Shown: positions 51,071-59,611, counted from the stretch's first letter. The stretch: 64,000 nt of DNA from Streptomyces sp. NBC_01262 (GCF_036226365.1 NZ_CP108462.1:6976501-7040500); one strand, 5' to 3'. Made by a program: numbers and translations. The notes: generated by a model from the sequence alone, not told the origin.

Positions 51071-51775
51071 ATGAGCAGCAACCCGGAAGCAAGGAACATC
51101 GTTCTGGTCCACGGCGGATTCGTCGACGGATCGGGCTGGCGAGGGGTCTACGACCTGCTGAGCGCGGACGGCTACACCGTGAGCGTCGTACAGAACCCCA
51201 CGCTCTCGCTCGAAGGCGACGCAGCCGCCACCAAACTGGTCCTCGACGCGCAGGACGGCCCGACCGTACTGGTCGGACACTCCTACGGCGGCGCGGTGAT
51301 CTCCGAGGCGGGCAACCACGAGAACGTGACGGCGCTCGTGTACATCGCGGCGTTCGCACCCGACAAGGGCGAGTCGGTGAACACCCTCATCGCCGACCCT
51401 CCGCCCGGTGCTCCCGTTCCGCCGATCCTGCCCCCGCGGGACGGCTTCCTGTTCCTGGACCGGGAGAAGTTCGCCGCGTCCTTCGCCGGGGACCTGCCCG
51501 CCGACGAGGCGCGATTCCTGGCCGACTCCCAGGTGCCCTGGGGCCTGGACGCCCTGGGCGGGGCGGTCGGCGCGCCCGCCTGGCGCGCCAGGCCCAGCTA
51601 CTACCTGGTCGCCACCGACGACCGCATGATCCCGCCCCCGGCCCAGCGCGCCATGGCCGAGCGGGCCGGCGCGACGGTGACCGAGACCGGCGGCAGCCAC
51701 GCCGTCTACGTGTCCAAGCCCGGCGAGGTCGCCGCGCTCATCAAGAAGGCCGCCTCAGGAACCACCGGAGGATGA
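51071..51775 (+). CDS. Alpha/beta hydrolase, copy 2
   Basis: 234 residues from ATG 51071 (AAGGAG upstream). Same motifs as copy 1: H-G-G-F, Ser71 in G-H-S-Y-G-G, A-T-D-D-R and G-S-H-A-V-Y. Most differences are in the last helix. Overlaps the carotenoid oxygenase start by ATGA, so this copy is coupled to cleavage of a carotenoid or stilbene-like compound. Confidence 0.85.
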   Translation: MSSNPEARNIVLVHGGFVDGSGWRGVYDLLSADGYTVSVVQNPTLSLEGDAAATKLVLDAQDGPTVLVGHSYGGAVISEAGNHENVTALVYIAAFAPDKGESVNTLIADPPPGAPVPPILPPRDGFLFLDREKFAASFAGDLPADEARFLADSQVPWGLDALGGAVGAPAWRARPSYYLVATDDRMIPPPAQRAMAERAGATVTETGGSHAVYVSKPGEVAALIKKAASGTTGG

Positions 51776-53148
51776 CCGACCGGACAGCACTTCCCCTCTA
51801 TCTCCGGGGCCGCTTCGCCCCGGTCCCCGACGAGCACAGCGCGGCCGGTCTCACCGTACGGGGCACCCTGCCTCCCGACCTGGACGGCCGCTATCTGCGC
51901 AACGGCCCCAACCCGCTGCCCGGCGAGGACGAGGCGCACTGGTTCACCGGGCCCGGCATGCTCCACGGCATCCGGCTGCGGGACGGGCGCGCCGACTGGT
52001 ACCGCAACCGGTGGATACGCACACGGGAACTGGAGGGGCATCCCTTCATCCGCCATGACCTCACCATCGACCTGACCGCGACCCCCGCCAACACCCACGT
52101 CATCCGGCACGCCGGCACCGTACTGGCCCTGTGCGAGGTGGGCCTTCCCTACTGGGTCACCCCGGAACTGGAGACCGTCGGACCGTACGACTTCGGCGGG
52201 CGGCTGACCACCGCGATGACCGCCCACCCCAAGGAGGACCCGGTCACCGGCGAACTGCACCTGTTCGGGACCGGGTTCGTCCCGCCCTACCTCACCTACC
52301 ACCGCGTCACCGCGGACGGCCGGCTGCTCGACAGCCGGCCGGTCGAGGTGCCGGGCCCGACGATGATGCACGACTTCGCCATCACCGAGCACCACATCGT
52401 CTGGATGGACCTGCCGGTCGTCTTCGACGCCGGCCTCGCCGGGCGCGGCGGCATGCCCTACCACTGGGACGAGGGGTACGGAGCGCGGCTCGGGGTCATG
52501 TCCCGTACGCCCGGCAGCAACCGCGTCAGGTGGTACGAGGTCGATCCCTGCTACGTCTTCCACGTGGGCAACGCCTACGAGGACGCGCAGGGCCGCATCG
52601 TGCTGGACGCGGTGCGCTACGACCGGGCCGGCTTCCAGCAGGCCTGGGGGGACATCGGCGGACCCACCGGCCCGAGCAGCCTGGCCGGCGTCCTGGAACC
52701 GGGCCACTCCCAGGCACCCGCCGCCCTGCACCGCTGGACCCTGGACCCGGCCACCGGCCGCGTCACCGAGTCCGTACTGGACGACCGCGCGGCCGAGTTC
52801 CCGACCCACAACGAGAGCCTCACCGGGCGGCCGAACCGCTACCTGTACACCGTCTCCGCCGACGGCATCGCCAAGCACGACCTCACGGGCCGCACCGGTC
52901 ACGCCCATGAGACGCCCGGCAGCCGCTACGCCGGCGAGGCGGTCTTCGTACCGTCGGCGGACTGCGCCGACGAGGACGACGGCTGGCTCCTGTCGCTCGT
53001 CTCCGACGACGACGGCCGGGCGGGAGAACTGCTCGTCCTCAACGCCACGGACCTCTCCGTTCAGGCCGTGGTGGAACTGCCGTACCCCGTCCCGGCCGGA
53101 TTCCACGGAAGCTGGCTGCCGGAGCCCGTACACGCGCACCGGCCCTGA
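51772..53148 (+). CDS. Carotenoid oxygenase (CCD/RPE65 family)
   Basis: 458 residues. Seven-bladed propeller dioxygenase with N-terminal R-N-G-P-N-P and the four iron-binding His: M-T-A-H-P-K, M-M-H-D-F-A, V-F-H-V-G-N-A and C-terminal G-F-H-G-S-W. Cleaves C=C bonds of carotenoids or aryl-alkenes to aldehydes. No carotenoid biosynthesis genes are nearby, so the substrate may be apocarotenoids or lignin-type stilbenes. Confidence 0.92.
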   Translation: MTDRTALPLYLRGRFAPVPDEHSAAGLTVRGTLPPDLDGRYLRNGPNPLPGEDEAHWFTGPGMLHGIRLRDGRADWYRNRWIRTRELEGHPFIRHDLTIDLTATPANTHVIRHAGTVLALCEVGLPYWVTPELETVGPYDFGGRLTTAMTAHPKEDPVTGELHLFGTGFVPPYLTYHRVTADGRLLDSRPVEVPGPTMMHDFAITEHHIVWMDLPVVFDAGLAGRGGMPYHWDEGYGARLGVMSRTPGSNRVRWYEVDPCYVFHVGNAYEDAQGRIVLDAVRYDRAGFQQAWGDIGGPTGPSSLAGVLEPGHSQAPAALHRWTLDPATGRVTESVLDDRAAEFPTHNESLTGRPNRYLYTVSADGIAKHDLTGRTGHAHETPGSRYAGEAVFVPSADCADEDDGWLLSLVSDDDGRAGELLVLNATDLSVQAVVELPYPVPAGFHGSWLPEPVHAHRP

Positions 53149-53162
53149 GGAAGAATGGGAGC

Positions 53163-54092
53163 ATGCCTCTCGACCCACCCACGGATGAGGAACTCACCCT
53201 CAGGGCCCAGTCCGGCGAGACCGGGGCCCTGGGGTTGCTGCTGGCCCGGCACCAGGCGCCGATGCGCGCGGTGGCGCTGAGCCTGCTCGGCTACGGCCCC
53301 GACGCGGAAGACGCGGTGCAGGACGCCGCGTTGACCGCGCTGCGGCGCATCGGCGACGTACGGGAACCGGCGGCCGTGGGAGCGTGGCTGCGCGCGATCG
53401 TGCGCAACACCTCCCGCATGCGCCTGCGCGCCGTGCGCGAGACGCCCGGGCTGGAGGGCCTGGACCATCTGCTCCAGCGTGACCACGAGCCCTCGCACCC
53501 GGAGCGGCTCATCGAGCAGCACGCGATGCGCGACTGGATCTGGGGCGCGGTGGAGGAACTGCCGCCGCAGCTGCGGCTGGTGCTGATGCTGCGGCATTTC
53601 AGCGGCGTCACCTCCTACCAGGAGATCGCCGCCGCCTGCGAGGTGCCGGTCGGCACCGTGCGCAGCCGGCTCAACCAGGCCCGGGGGAAACTGGCGAAGG
53701 TGCTGCTGACCACGGCCACGCAGGCCCACGACGACGCCTCCCGCCTCACCGAGGACAGCCGGCACGAGGCCGAGGCCACGCTGGAGGGCGCGATGCGCGG
53801 CCAACTGCCCCAGGAGATCCTGGAGTTGTGGCCGGAGGAGACCGAACTGGTCGGCGTCCTCAGCACGGAGGGCGAGCGCTGCCATCCCTTCCCTGCCATG
53901 CGACGGACCCGGGAGAAGGGTGTGACCCAGCACCTGCGCCACGTGGTGGCCAGCCGGGACATCACCATCTGGGAGATGGACGCCGTCAACCCCGCCGGCA
54001 TCCCCAACCCCTGCCCGCCGGCCTTCGCCTGGCTCATGTTCCGCGAGAACAGAAGGGTCCGAAGCCTCCGGCTGGTCTTTCCCGAGCCGTAA
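53163..54092 (+). CDS. ECF sigma factor with C-terminal extension
   Basis: 309 residues. Region 2 (A-L-S-L-L-G-Y-G-P-D-A-E-D-A-V-Q-D-A) and region 4 (L-P-P-Q-L-R-L-V-L-M-L-R-H-F, S-Y-Q-E-I-A-A-A-C-E-V-P-V-G-T-V-R-S-R) are followed by about 120 residues of SnoaL/NTF2-like character (H-P-F-P-A-M-R-R, W-E-M-D-A-V-N-P). This is the kind of ECF sigma that uses a fused domain instead of an anti-sigma factor. 14 bp after the carotenoid oxygenase gene. Confidence 0.87.
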   Translation: MPLDPPTDEELTLRAQSGETGALGLLLARHQAPMRAVALSLLGYGPDAEDAVQDAALTALRRIGDVREPAAVGAWLRAIVRNTSRMRLRAVRETPGLEGLDHLLQRDHEPSHPERLIEQHAMRDWIWGAVEELPPQLRLVLMLRHFSGVTSYQEIAAACEVPVGTVRSRLNQARGKLAKVLLTTATQAHDDASRLTEDSRHEAEATLEGAMRGQLPQEILELWPEETELVGVLSTEGERCHPFPAMRRTREKGVTQHLRHVVASRDITIWEMDAVNPAGIPNPCPPAFAWLMFRENRRVRSLRLVFPEP

Positions 54093-54113
54093 CACACCCG
54101 TCACGCACGGCCG

Positions 54114-54143
54114 TTGACATTCCTTACCGGCGGTAAGGATGAT
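54114..54143 (+). promoter_or_regulatory. Promoter and operator of the GH1/MFS operon
   Basis: TTGACA (-35) at 54114-54119, 18 bp, then GATGAT (-10) at 54138-54143. Between them lies a 17-bp perfect palindrome CCTTACCGGCGGTAAGG (54122-54138), ideally placed for repression. The -10 box predicts transcription starting at or within a base of ATG 54151, so the message may be leaderless. The repressor is not encoded nearby. Confidence 0.7.
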
Positions 54144-54150
54144 CGCGCGC

Positions 54151-55464
54151 ATGGCGACGGACCCGATACCTCAGTTCCCGGACGGCTTCCTGTGGGGCGT
54201 CTCGACCTCGGCCCACCAGATCGAGGGGGCCGCCGACCGGCGCGAGCCCTCGGTGTGGGACGCCTTCGCGGCCGAGCCCGGGCGGGTGAAGGACGGCTCG
54301 ACGGCGGCGGTGGCCTGCGACCACTACCACCGGTACCCGCAGGACGTGGCGCTCCTGCGGGACCTGGGCGTGGACGCGTACCGCTTCTCGGTGTCCTGGC
54401 CGCGCGTGCGGTCCGGAGACCTCGACTTCTACGACCGGCTCGTGGACGAGCTGTGCGCGGCCGGGGTGCGGCCGGTCCCCACGCTCTTCCACTGGGACCT
54501 GCCGCTGGCCCTGGAAGAGGCGGGCGGCTGGCTAGAGCGCGACACGGCCTCCCGGTTCGCCGAGTACGCGGCGGTCGTCGCCGAGCGGCTCGGCGACCGC
54601 GTGAAGAAGTGGATCACCCTCAACGAACCCGCCGAGCACACCCTGCTTGGCCATGCGCTGGGCACGCACGCCCCCGGCAAGCGGCTGGTCTTCGACGCCC
54701 TGCCGGTGGCGCACCACCAGCTCCTGGCCCATGGCCTCGCCGTACGCGCCCTGCGCGCGGCCGGGGCCACGGACATCGGCATCGCCAACTCGCACGGCCC
54801 CACCTGGCCCGCCTCCGACCAGGCGGCGGACGTGGAGGCGGCCGACTTCTACGACCTGCTGCTCAACCGGCTCTTCGCGGACCCGCTGCTGCTCGGCGAA
54901 TACCCATCGGGTCTCGGGGAGTTGATGCCCGGCGACGTGGAGGCCGACCTGAAGGTCATCGCCGAACCGCTCGACTGGTACGGGATCAACTTCTACGCCC
55001 CCACCAGGGTGGGCGCGCCCACGGGCGAGGACGCCGAGTTCGGCGGCGTCGCCATCCCGGCCGAACTCCCCTTCTCCGTACAGGAGATCGAGGGCGTCCC
55101 GGTCACGGACTTCGGCTGGCCGGTGGTCCCCGAAGCCCTCACCGAACTCCTGGTGGGCTTCGGGCAGCGCTACGGCGACCGGCTCCCGCCCGTGGTGATC
55201 ACCGAGAACGGCTGCAGCTACCCGGGCCTGGACGACCAGCGGCGCATCGACTACCTGGACGGCCATATCCGGGCGCTGCACCGGGCCGTGGAGTCCGGGA
55301 TCGACGTCCGCGGCTACTTCGTCTGGTCGCTGCTGGACAACTTCGAGTGGGCGGAAGGGTACGAGCGCCGCTTCGGGCTGGTCCACGTGGACTTCGCGAC
55401 CCAGGAACGGACGCCGAAGGCCTCGTACGGATGGCTGCGCGACGCGCTGCGCGGCCAGAGATGA
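54151..55464 (+). CDS. GH1 beta-glucosidase
   Basis: 437 residues from ATG 54151; ATG 54139 lies in the operator and has no spaced ribosome site. (beta/alpha)8 GH1 enzyme: N-terminal F-L-W-G-V-S-T-S-A-H-Q-I-E-G, acid/base Glu159 in T-L-N-E-P, nucleophile Glu352 in I-T-E-N-G and the W-S-L-L-D-N-F-E-W loop. No signal peptide, so intracellular; it should hydrolyse a beta-glucoside brought in by the coupled MFS transporter. Confidence 0.92.
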   Translation: MATDPIPQFPDGFLWGVSTSAHQIEGAADRREPSVWDAFAAEPGRVKDGSTAAVACDHYHRYPQDVALLRDLGVDAYRFSVSWPRVRSGDLDFYDRLVDELCAAGVRPVPTLFHWDLPLALEEAGGWLERDTASRFAEYAAVVAERLGDRVKKWITLNEPAEHTLLGHALGTHAPGKRLVFDALPVAHHQLLAHGLAVRALRAAGATDIGIANSHGPTWPASDQAADVEAADFYDLLLNRLFADPLLLGEYPSGLGELMPGDVEADLKVIAEPLDWYGINFYAPTRVGAPTGEDAEFGGVAIPAELPFSVQEIEGVPVTDFGWPVVPEALTELLVGFGQRYGDRLPPVVITENGCSYPGLDDQRRIDYLDGHIRALHRAVESGIDVRGYFVWSLLDNFEWAEGYERRFGLVHVDFATQERTPKASYGWLRDALRGQR

Positions 55465-56723
55465 CGACAGACGCGCAGGCGGAGCAGACCGATCCGCTGG
55501 CCGAGCCCCGCGAACGGGTCGGCCGGGGCTGGACCGCCTCGCTGTCGCTGGCCAACGGCGCCATCTGGGTGGGCTGGTACGGCCCGCTGCAGATCCTGCT
55601 GGCGCTCCAGGCCGAGGACTTCGCACCCGGCACCGGGATGTCGAAGGAGACCCTGCTCGCCTGGGTCACCGGCGCCGGCGCGGTGGTCTCGCTGGCCGCC
55701 AACCCGTTCTTCGGCGCGCTCTCGGACCGTACGACCGCCCGCTGGGGCCGCCGTACGCCATGGATCGTGGGCGGGACGGCGGGCGGGGCGCTCTCGCTGC
55801 TGCTCCTCGCCGGAGCCGGCGGGTTATGGACGATGGTGCTCGGCTGGTGCCTGGTCCAGCTCGCCCTGAACGCGGCCTTCGCGGCGATCACCGCGGCGGT
55901 CCCGGACCGGGTGCCCCGGTTGCAGCGCGGCTCCGTGGGCGGCTGGCTGGGCGCGGCCCAGATCCTGGGCGTGGTCGGCGGCACGGGCCTGGCGACGGTC
56001 ACCGGGGGAGTGGGCGCCGGATACGCGGCCTGCGCGGTGTTCACGATGGCGGGCGTCCTGCCGTACGTACTGAGGCACCGCGATCTGCGCCTGCCGCCGC
56101 AGGCCCGCCCGCCCTGGTCCTGGCGCGCCTTCGCGGCCGGCTTCGCGCTCAGCCCGCGCCGCCACCCGGATCTGGCCTGGGCCTGGCTGACCCGCTTCCT
56201 GATCAACCTCAGCAACGCCCTCGTCCTCCTCTATCTCCTCTACTACCTGCGGGACCGGCTGCACTACCCCGACCCCGGCGAGGGCGTGCTGATCCTCACG
56301 GCGGTCAACGGGCTCACGCTGCTGGCCACGGTCGTGGTGAGCGGCGTCTGGTCCGACCGGTCCGGCCGCCGCAAGCCCTTCGTGCTGTGGTCGGGCGCGC
56401 TGATGGCACTCGCGACCGCGGGCCTGGCCGCCTGGCAGACCTGGCCGGGCGCGATTGTGGCGGCGGCCCTGCTGGGCGTCGGCTTCGGCGTCTTCACCTC
56501 GGTCGACTTCGCCCTGATGACCGACGTCCTGCCCACCGCCCTGGACCGCGGCAAGGACCTGGGGGTCATCAACGTCGCCAACGCCCTCCCCCAGGTGGCG
56601 GCCCCCGTCCTCGCGGCGCCGATCGTGACGTATCTGGGCGGCTACCGGGCCCTCTACCTGGTGGCGGCGGTGATCGGAGCGGCGGGAGCGGTGCTCGTGC
56701 GGCAGATCCGCGGCGTGGACTGA
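55461..56723 (+). CDS. MFS/GPH-type sugar transporter with a TTA codon
   Basis: 420 residues from ATG 55461, overlapping the glucosidase stop. About 12 TM helices; G-A-L-S-D-R-T-T-A-R-W-G-R-R-T-P-W after TM2 and W-S-D-R-S-G-R-R-K-P-F after TM8 are the paired loops of glycoside-pentoside-hexuronide/SLC45-like carriers. Codon 122 (55824-55826) is TTA, rare in streptomycetes and read by the bldA tRNA, so translation may be tied to development. Confidence 0.85.
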   Translation: MTTDAQAEQTDPLAEPRERVGRGWTASLSLANGAIWVGWYGPLQILLALQAEDFAPGTGMSKETLLAWVTGAGAVVSLAANPFFGALSDRTTARWGRRTPWIVGGTAGGALSLLLLAGAGGLWTMVLGWCLVQLALNAAFAAITAAVPDRVPRLQRGSVGGWLGAAQILGVVGGTGLATVTGGVGAGYAACAVFTMAGVLPYVLRHRDLRLPPQARPPWSWRAFAAGFALSPRRHPDLAWAWLTRFLINLSNALVLLYLLYYLRDRLHYPDPGEGVLILTAVNGLTLLATVVVSGVWSDRSGRRKPFVLWSGALMALATAGLAAWQTWPGAIVAAALLGVGFGVFTSVDFALMTDVLPTALDRGKDLGVINVANALPQVAAPVLAAPIVTYLGGYRALYLVAAVIGAAGAVLVRQIRGVD

Positions 56724-56750
56724 AAGGGCCCGCGCGCCGGGGCGGCGGAT

Positions 56751-56794
56751 CGGTCAGGAATCGAGAAGCGCGGTCAGTGGGCCGCGGCTAGCGT
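56751..56794 (+). promoter_or_regulatory. VOC promoter, copy A
   Basis: CGGTCAGGAATC, AGAAGCGC and CTAGCGTGA occur in this order, repeated at 57296-57340 ahead of the next VOC gene. CTAGCGT ends 8 bp before ATG in both. A TAGCGT -10 box would give leaderless messages. Confidence 0.55.
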
Positions 56795-56801
56795 GACGTT
56801 C

Positions 56802-57212
56802 ATGGACATCACCATTCACACCACCGTTCTCCCGCACGACGACCCGGACGAGTCCGTGGCCTTCTACCGCGACACCCTCGGCTTCGAGGTCCGCAGCGAC
56901 GTCGGCAAGGGCAAGATGCGCTGGATCACCGTCGGCCCCGTGGACCAGCCCGGCACGTCGATCCTCCTGGCGCCCCCGGCCGCCGACCCCGGGGTCACCG
57001 AGGACGAGCGCCGCACCATCGCCGAGATGATGGCCAAGGGCACCTACGGCTGGATCCTGCTGGCCACCCGGAACCTCGACGACACCTTCGAGAAGGTCCA
57101 GGCCGGCGACGCCGAGGTCGTCCAGGAGCCGACCTTGCAGCCGTACGGCATCCGCGACTGCGCCTTCCGCGATCCCGCGGGCAACATGGTCCGCATCCAG
57201 GAGCTCGGCTGA
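56802..57212 (+). CDS. VOC (glyoxalase/bleomycin-resistance) family protein
   Basis: 136 residues from ATG 56802; GTG 56793 overlaps the putative -10 box. One VOC module of two beta-alpha-beta-beta-beta units: E-S-V-A-F-Y-R-D-T-L-G-F-E-V and the end G-I-R-D-C-A-F-R-D-P-A-G-N-M-V-R-I. Similar small VOC proteins are glyoxalase-like or antibiotic-binding; substrate unknown. Confidence 0.85.
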   Translation: MDITIHTTVLPHDDPDESVAFYRDTLGFEVRSDVGKGKMRWITVGPVDQPGTSILLAPPAADPGVTEDERRTIAEMMAKGTYGWILLATRNLDDTFEKVQAGDAEVVQEPTLQPYGIRDCAFRDPAGNMVRIQELG

Positions 57213-57295
57213 GCCGTCACCCGGAAAGGGGGTTCTCTCATGTGTCACCCCGCGTGGGCGCGCGCACGCACCGAGGCGCAGCGCCCGCCCGAGAC

Positions 57296-57340
57296 CGGTC
57301 AGGAATCAAGAAGCGCCGCTCACCGAGCCGGAACTAGCGT
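57296..57340 (+). promoter_or_regulatory. VOC promoter, copy B
   Basis: Second copy of the composite element at 56751-56794, identical in CGGTCAGGAATC, AGAAGCGC and CTAGCGTGA with one base more between the last two. The matching 8-bp distance to ATG 57348 selects that start over 57342. Confidence 0.55.
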
Positions 57341-57347
57341 GATGGAC

Positions 57348-58016
57348 ATGGCAATCATCGAATCAGTCACCCTCGACGTGGCCGACCCCACGGCCGCCCA
57401 CCACTTCTACACCGCCGCCTTCGGGCTGGACACGCAGATACGCCTGCGGGCCTGCGAGGCACCCACCACCGGCTTCCGCGGGTTCACGCTGTCGCTCACG
57501 GTGTCCCAGCCGGGCAACGTCGACAGCCTCATCGAGGCCGCCCTCGACGCAGGCGCCACGCCGCTGAAGCCCGCCGCCAAGTCCCTGTGGGGCTACGGCG
57601 GTGTCGTACAGGCCCCGGACGGGACGATCTGGAAGGTCGCGACCTCGGCGAAGAAGGACACCGGCCCCGCCACCCGGGAGATCGACGAGATCGTGCTCCT
57701 GCTGGGAGTCGCGGACGTGGTCGCCAGCAAGCGGTTCTACGCCGGCCGGGGCCTTGCCGTGGCGAAGAGCTTCGGCCGCATGTACGTGGAGTTCGAGGCC
57801 GGGTCGAGCCCCGTCAAGCTGGCGCTTTACCGGCGCCGCGCCCTTGCCAAGGATGCCGGAGTGTCTCCCGACGGCACCGGATCGCACCGGATCGCCATCG
57901 GCGGCGACGCCGGGGCTTTCACCGACCCGGACGGATTCGCCTGGGAATCGGAATCGGACCGGAAGCGGATGGCCCCTACCGGCGGAAGCGCGGGGAGCGG
58001 TCCACTGGTCGGGTGA
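57348..58016 (+). CDS. VOC-family protein (two modules)
   Basis: 222 residues from ATG 57348 (M-A-I-I-E-S-V-T-L). First module (H-H-F-Y-T-A-A-F-G-L) to about residue 105, second from D-E-I-V-L-L-L-G-V-A-D-V-V-A-S-K-R-F-Y onward, ending A-F-T-D-P-D-G-F-A-W-E. A tandem-module VOC protein of the kind found with small resistance and detoxification genes. It has its own copy of the upstream promoter element. Confidence 0.85.
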   Translation: MAIIESVTLDVADPTAAHHFYTAAFGLDTQIRLRACEAPTTGFRGFTLSLTVSQPGNVDSLIEAALDAGATPLKPAAKSLWGYGGVVQAPDGTIWKVATSAKKDTGPATREIDEIVLLLGVADVVASKRFYAGRGLAVAKSFGRMYVEFEAGSSPVKLALYRRRALAKDAGVSPDGTGSHRIAIGGDAGAFTDPDGFAWESESDRKRMAPTGGSAGSGPLVG

Positions 58017-58160
58017 GGCCGGGCGGCGGTGGCAAGCCGCGCGAACGGCGGGACGATGCCGCACGGGGGCCGAAGGATGCGGAGGAACCCACCGGACCGG
58101 GGGGCGGAAGCCAGCAGCCGCCCGGCCTCGCGTCGGGCGTACGACCCGCACCGCCCCTGG

Positions 58161-59537
58161 TCACTGGTCCGGTATCAGCTCCAGTTCGTGGAAGCGCTTC
58201 TCGACCGCGGACAGATCGGTTCTGGCCAGGTCCTCCGGGCGCACGACGATGCGCAGTTCGGGCGTGAGCGCGGGGTAGCGGCGGCAGGCGCCGATGAACG
58301 AGTCGACGATCAGGGCCACGAGCTGGCCGTGGTCGAGTTCGGTGACGCGGGCGAGCCCGGATCCGATGAGCGGGACGGCCACCGGTTTGAACAGCCCGTG
58401 CACGGCCACCGAGGCCCACAGGCTGTCCAGGCTGAAGCGCAAGTCCGCGTAACCGGACCTGGCCACCAGGTCGTTGCCGAGCCGCGAGTACGCGGTGGCG
58501 AACACCCGGCGGCCGTCGACGGGTACGGCGATGGTCGTGCCCACCGGGTAGCGCACGCGCCGGCCGCGGGGCTTGGTCCGGGCGCTCTCGGTGCCGACGG
58601 CCTCCACCGTACGCAGTCCGGTCCGCAGCTTCTCGTCCAGCAGGCGCCGCCGCCCGGCGAAGAGGCGGTCGACGAGCTGGCTCTGCACGCTTTCGCGGCT
58701 GATGACGATGTCCTGGTCGGTCTCGGTGTCGAAGGTGTCGGTGAAGCCGACCACCAGGTTGGCGTCCGTCTGCTCGAAGAGGTCACCGCGGACGATGACG
58801 ACATCCGCCCGCTGGCCGGGCAACGGCACGCTGTGGCGCAGCAGTTCGGCGCCGTGGCGCGCGCGGAGCGTGGCGCGCAGGGCGTCGAGGGTGCGCGCGG
58901 CCTCGGGGTCGTCGGGGTGGTCGCGGGCGATCAGCTCGGCGACCGGCAGCGCGAGGTCGGGGCGGCCCAGATCGGCCTGGACGCGGACCAGTTCACGGCG
59001 GGCGGAGTCCTGCAGGGTGGTGAGGCGGCGGATGAAGGGGGCCGCGAAGCCCTCGCCGTTGACTTCGGCCAGCGGCCGGCCGCGTACGAGGGACAGCGCC
59101 TCGGCGAGTCCGTGGGCGGCCGTGGCGGGCGGGGCGAGCAGGGCGCTGCGGACGACCGTGACGAACCGCGCGCTGTCCAGTTCCTCGGGTCGCAGCACCA
59201 GGCGGTAGGCGGTCTCGGGGCCGTGCACGGTGACCTGTTGCTCGGTGCGCAGGACCCGGGCGGCGGTGCCGTCCTGGCCGGGGTCGAGGGCGCGCCGCAG
59301 TTCCAGGACGCGCTTTTGGACCTCGTTGCGGTTGCGCTGGGCCAGATGGCGCGGCTCGTCGGCCAGCCCCCACACGTCGCGGCGCAACTGCCGTACCGGC
59401 ACGGCCTCACCCTCGGCGGCCACCAGACGAACCAGCAGCCGGGTCGTCAGCGGTGTCAGCCGGACCGGATCCCCGTCGATTTCGAGCCCGACCGGCCCCA
59501 GTACTTTCACCTGAATGCGCGCCTTTGCGTTACCCAC
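58161..59537 (-). CDS. SARP-type regulator fused to a ThsA-like macro domain
   Basis: 458 residues from GTG 59537. Residues ~5-95 are an OmpR/SARP winged helix (V-L-G-P-V-G-L-E-I-D-G, L-R-R-D-V-W-G, V-Q-K-R-V-L-E-L-R-R-A-L); ~105-230 look like the bacterial transcriptional activator (BTAD) helical domain. From ~245 a macro-type domain follows, with L-V-V-G-F-T-D-T-F-D-T, R-Y-P-V-G-T-T, F-A-T-A-Y-S-R-L-G-N-D and V-P-L-I-G-S-G-L. This last domain is the same as in the two-TM protein at 59610-60575 and resembles the ThsA macro domain of Thoeris, which binds ADP-ribose-type signals. A DNA-binding regulator that senses such a signal would be new. Confidence 0.72.
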   Translation of the reverse strand: MGNAKARIQVKVLGPVGLEIDGDPVRLTPLTTRLLVRLVAAEGEAVPVRQLRRDVWGLADEPRHLAQRNRNEVQKRVLELRRALDPGQDGTAARVLRTEQQVTVHGPETAYRLVLRPEELDSARFVTVVRSALLAPPATAAHGLAEALSLVRGRPLAEVNGEGFAAPFIRRLTTLQDSARRELVRVQADLGRPDLALPVAELIARDHPDDPEAARTLDALRATLRARHGAELLRHSVPLPGQRADVVIVRGDLFEQTDANLVVGFTDTFDTETDQDIVISRESVQSQLVDRLFAGRRRLLDEKLRTGLRTVEAVGTESARTKPRGRRVRYPVGTTIAVPVDGRRVFATAYSRLGNDLVARSGYADLRFSLDSLWASVAVHGLFKPVAVPLIGSGLARVTELDHGQLVALIVDSFIGACRRYPALTPELRIVVRPEDLARTDLSAVEKRFHELELIPDQ

Positions 59538-59593
59538 GTGCGCCGCCCCCCGCCGCATCACTCCGCTCCGCAAGTGATGGGCAGATTATCATG

Positions 59594-59611
59594 ATGCTTT
59601 GGGGAAAGCAT
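59594..59611. promoter_or_regulatory. Inverted repeat over the start of the TM-macro gene
   Basis: ATGCTTT, GGGG, AAAGCAT: a perfect 7-bp stem whose loop is the likely ribosome site (GGGGA) for the ATG at 59610. It lies in the 72-bp gap between the divergent macro genes, so it may be an operator for the SARP-macro protein or an mRNA hairpin that limits initiation. Confidence 0.5.
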
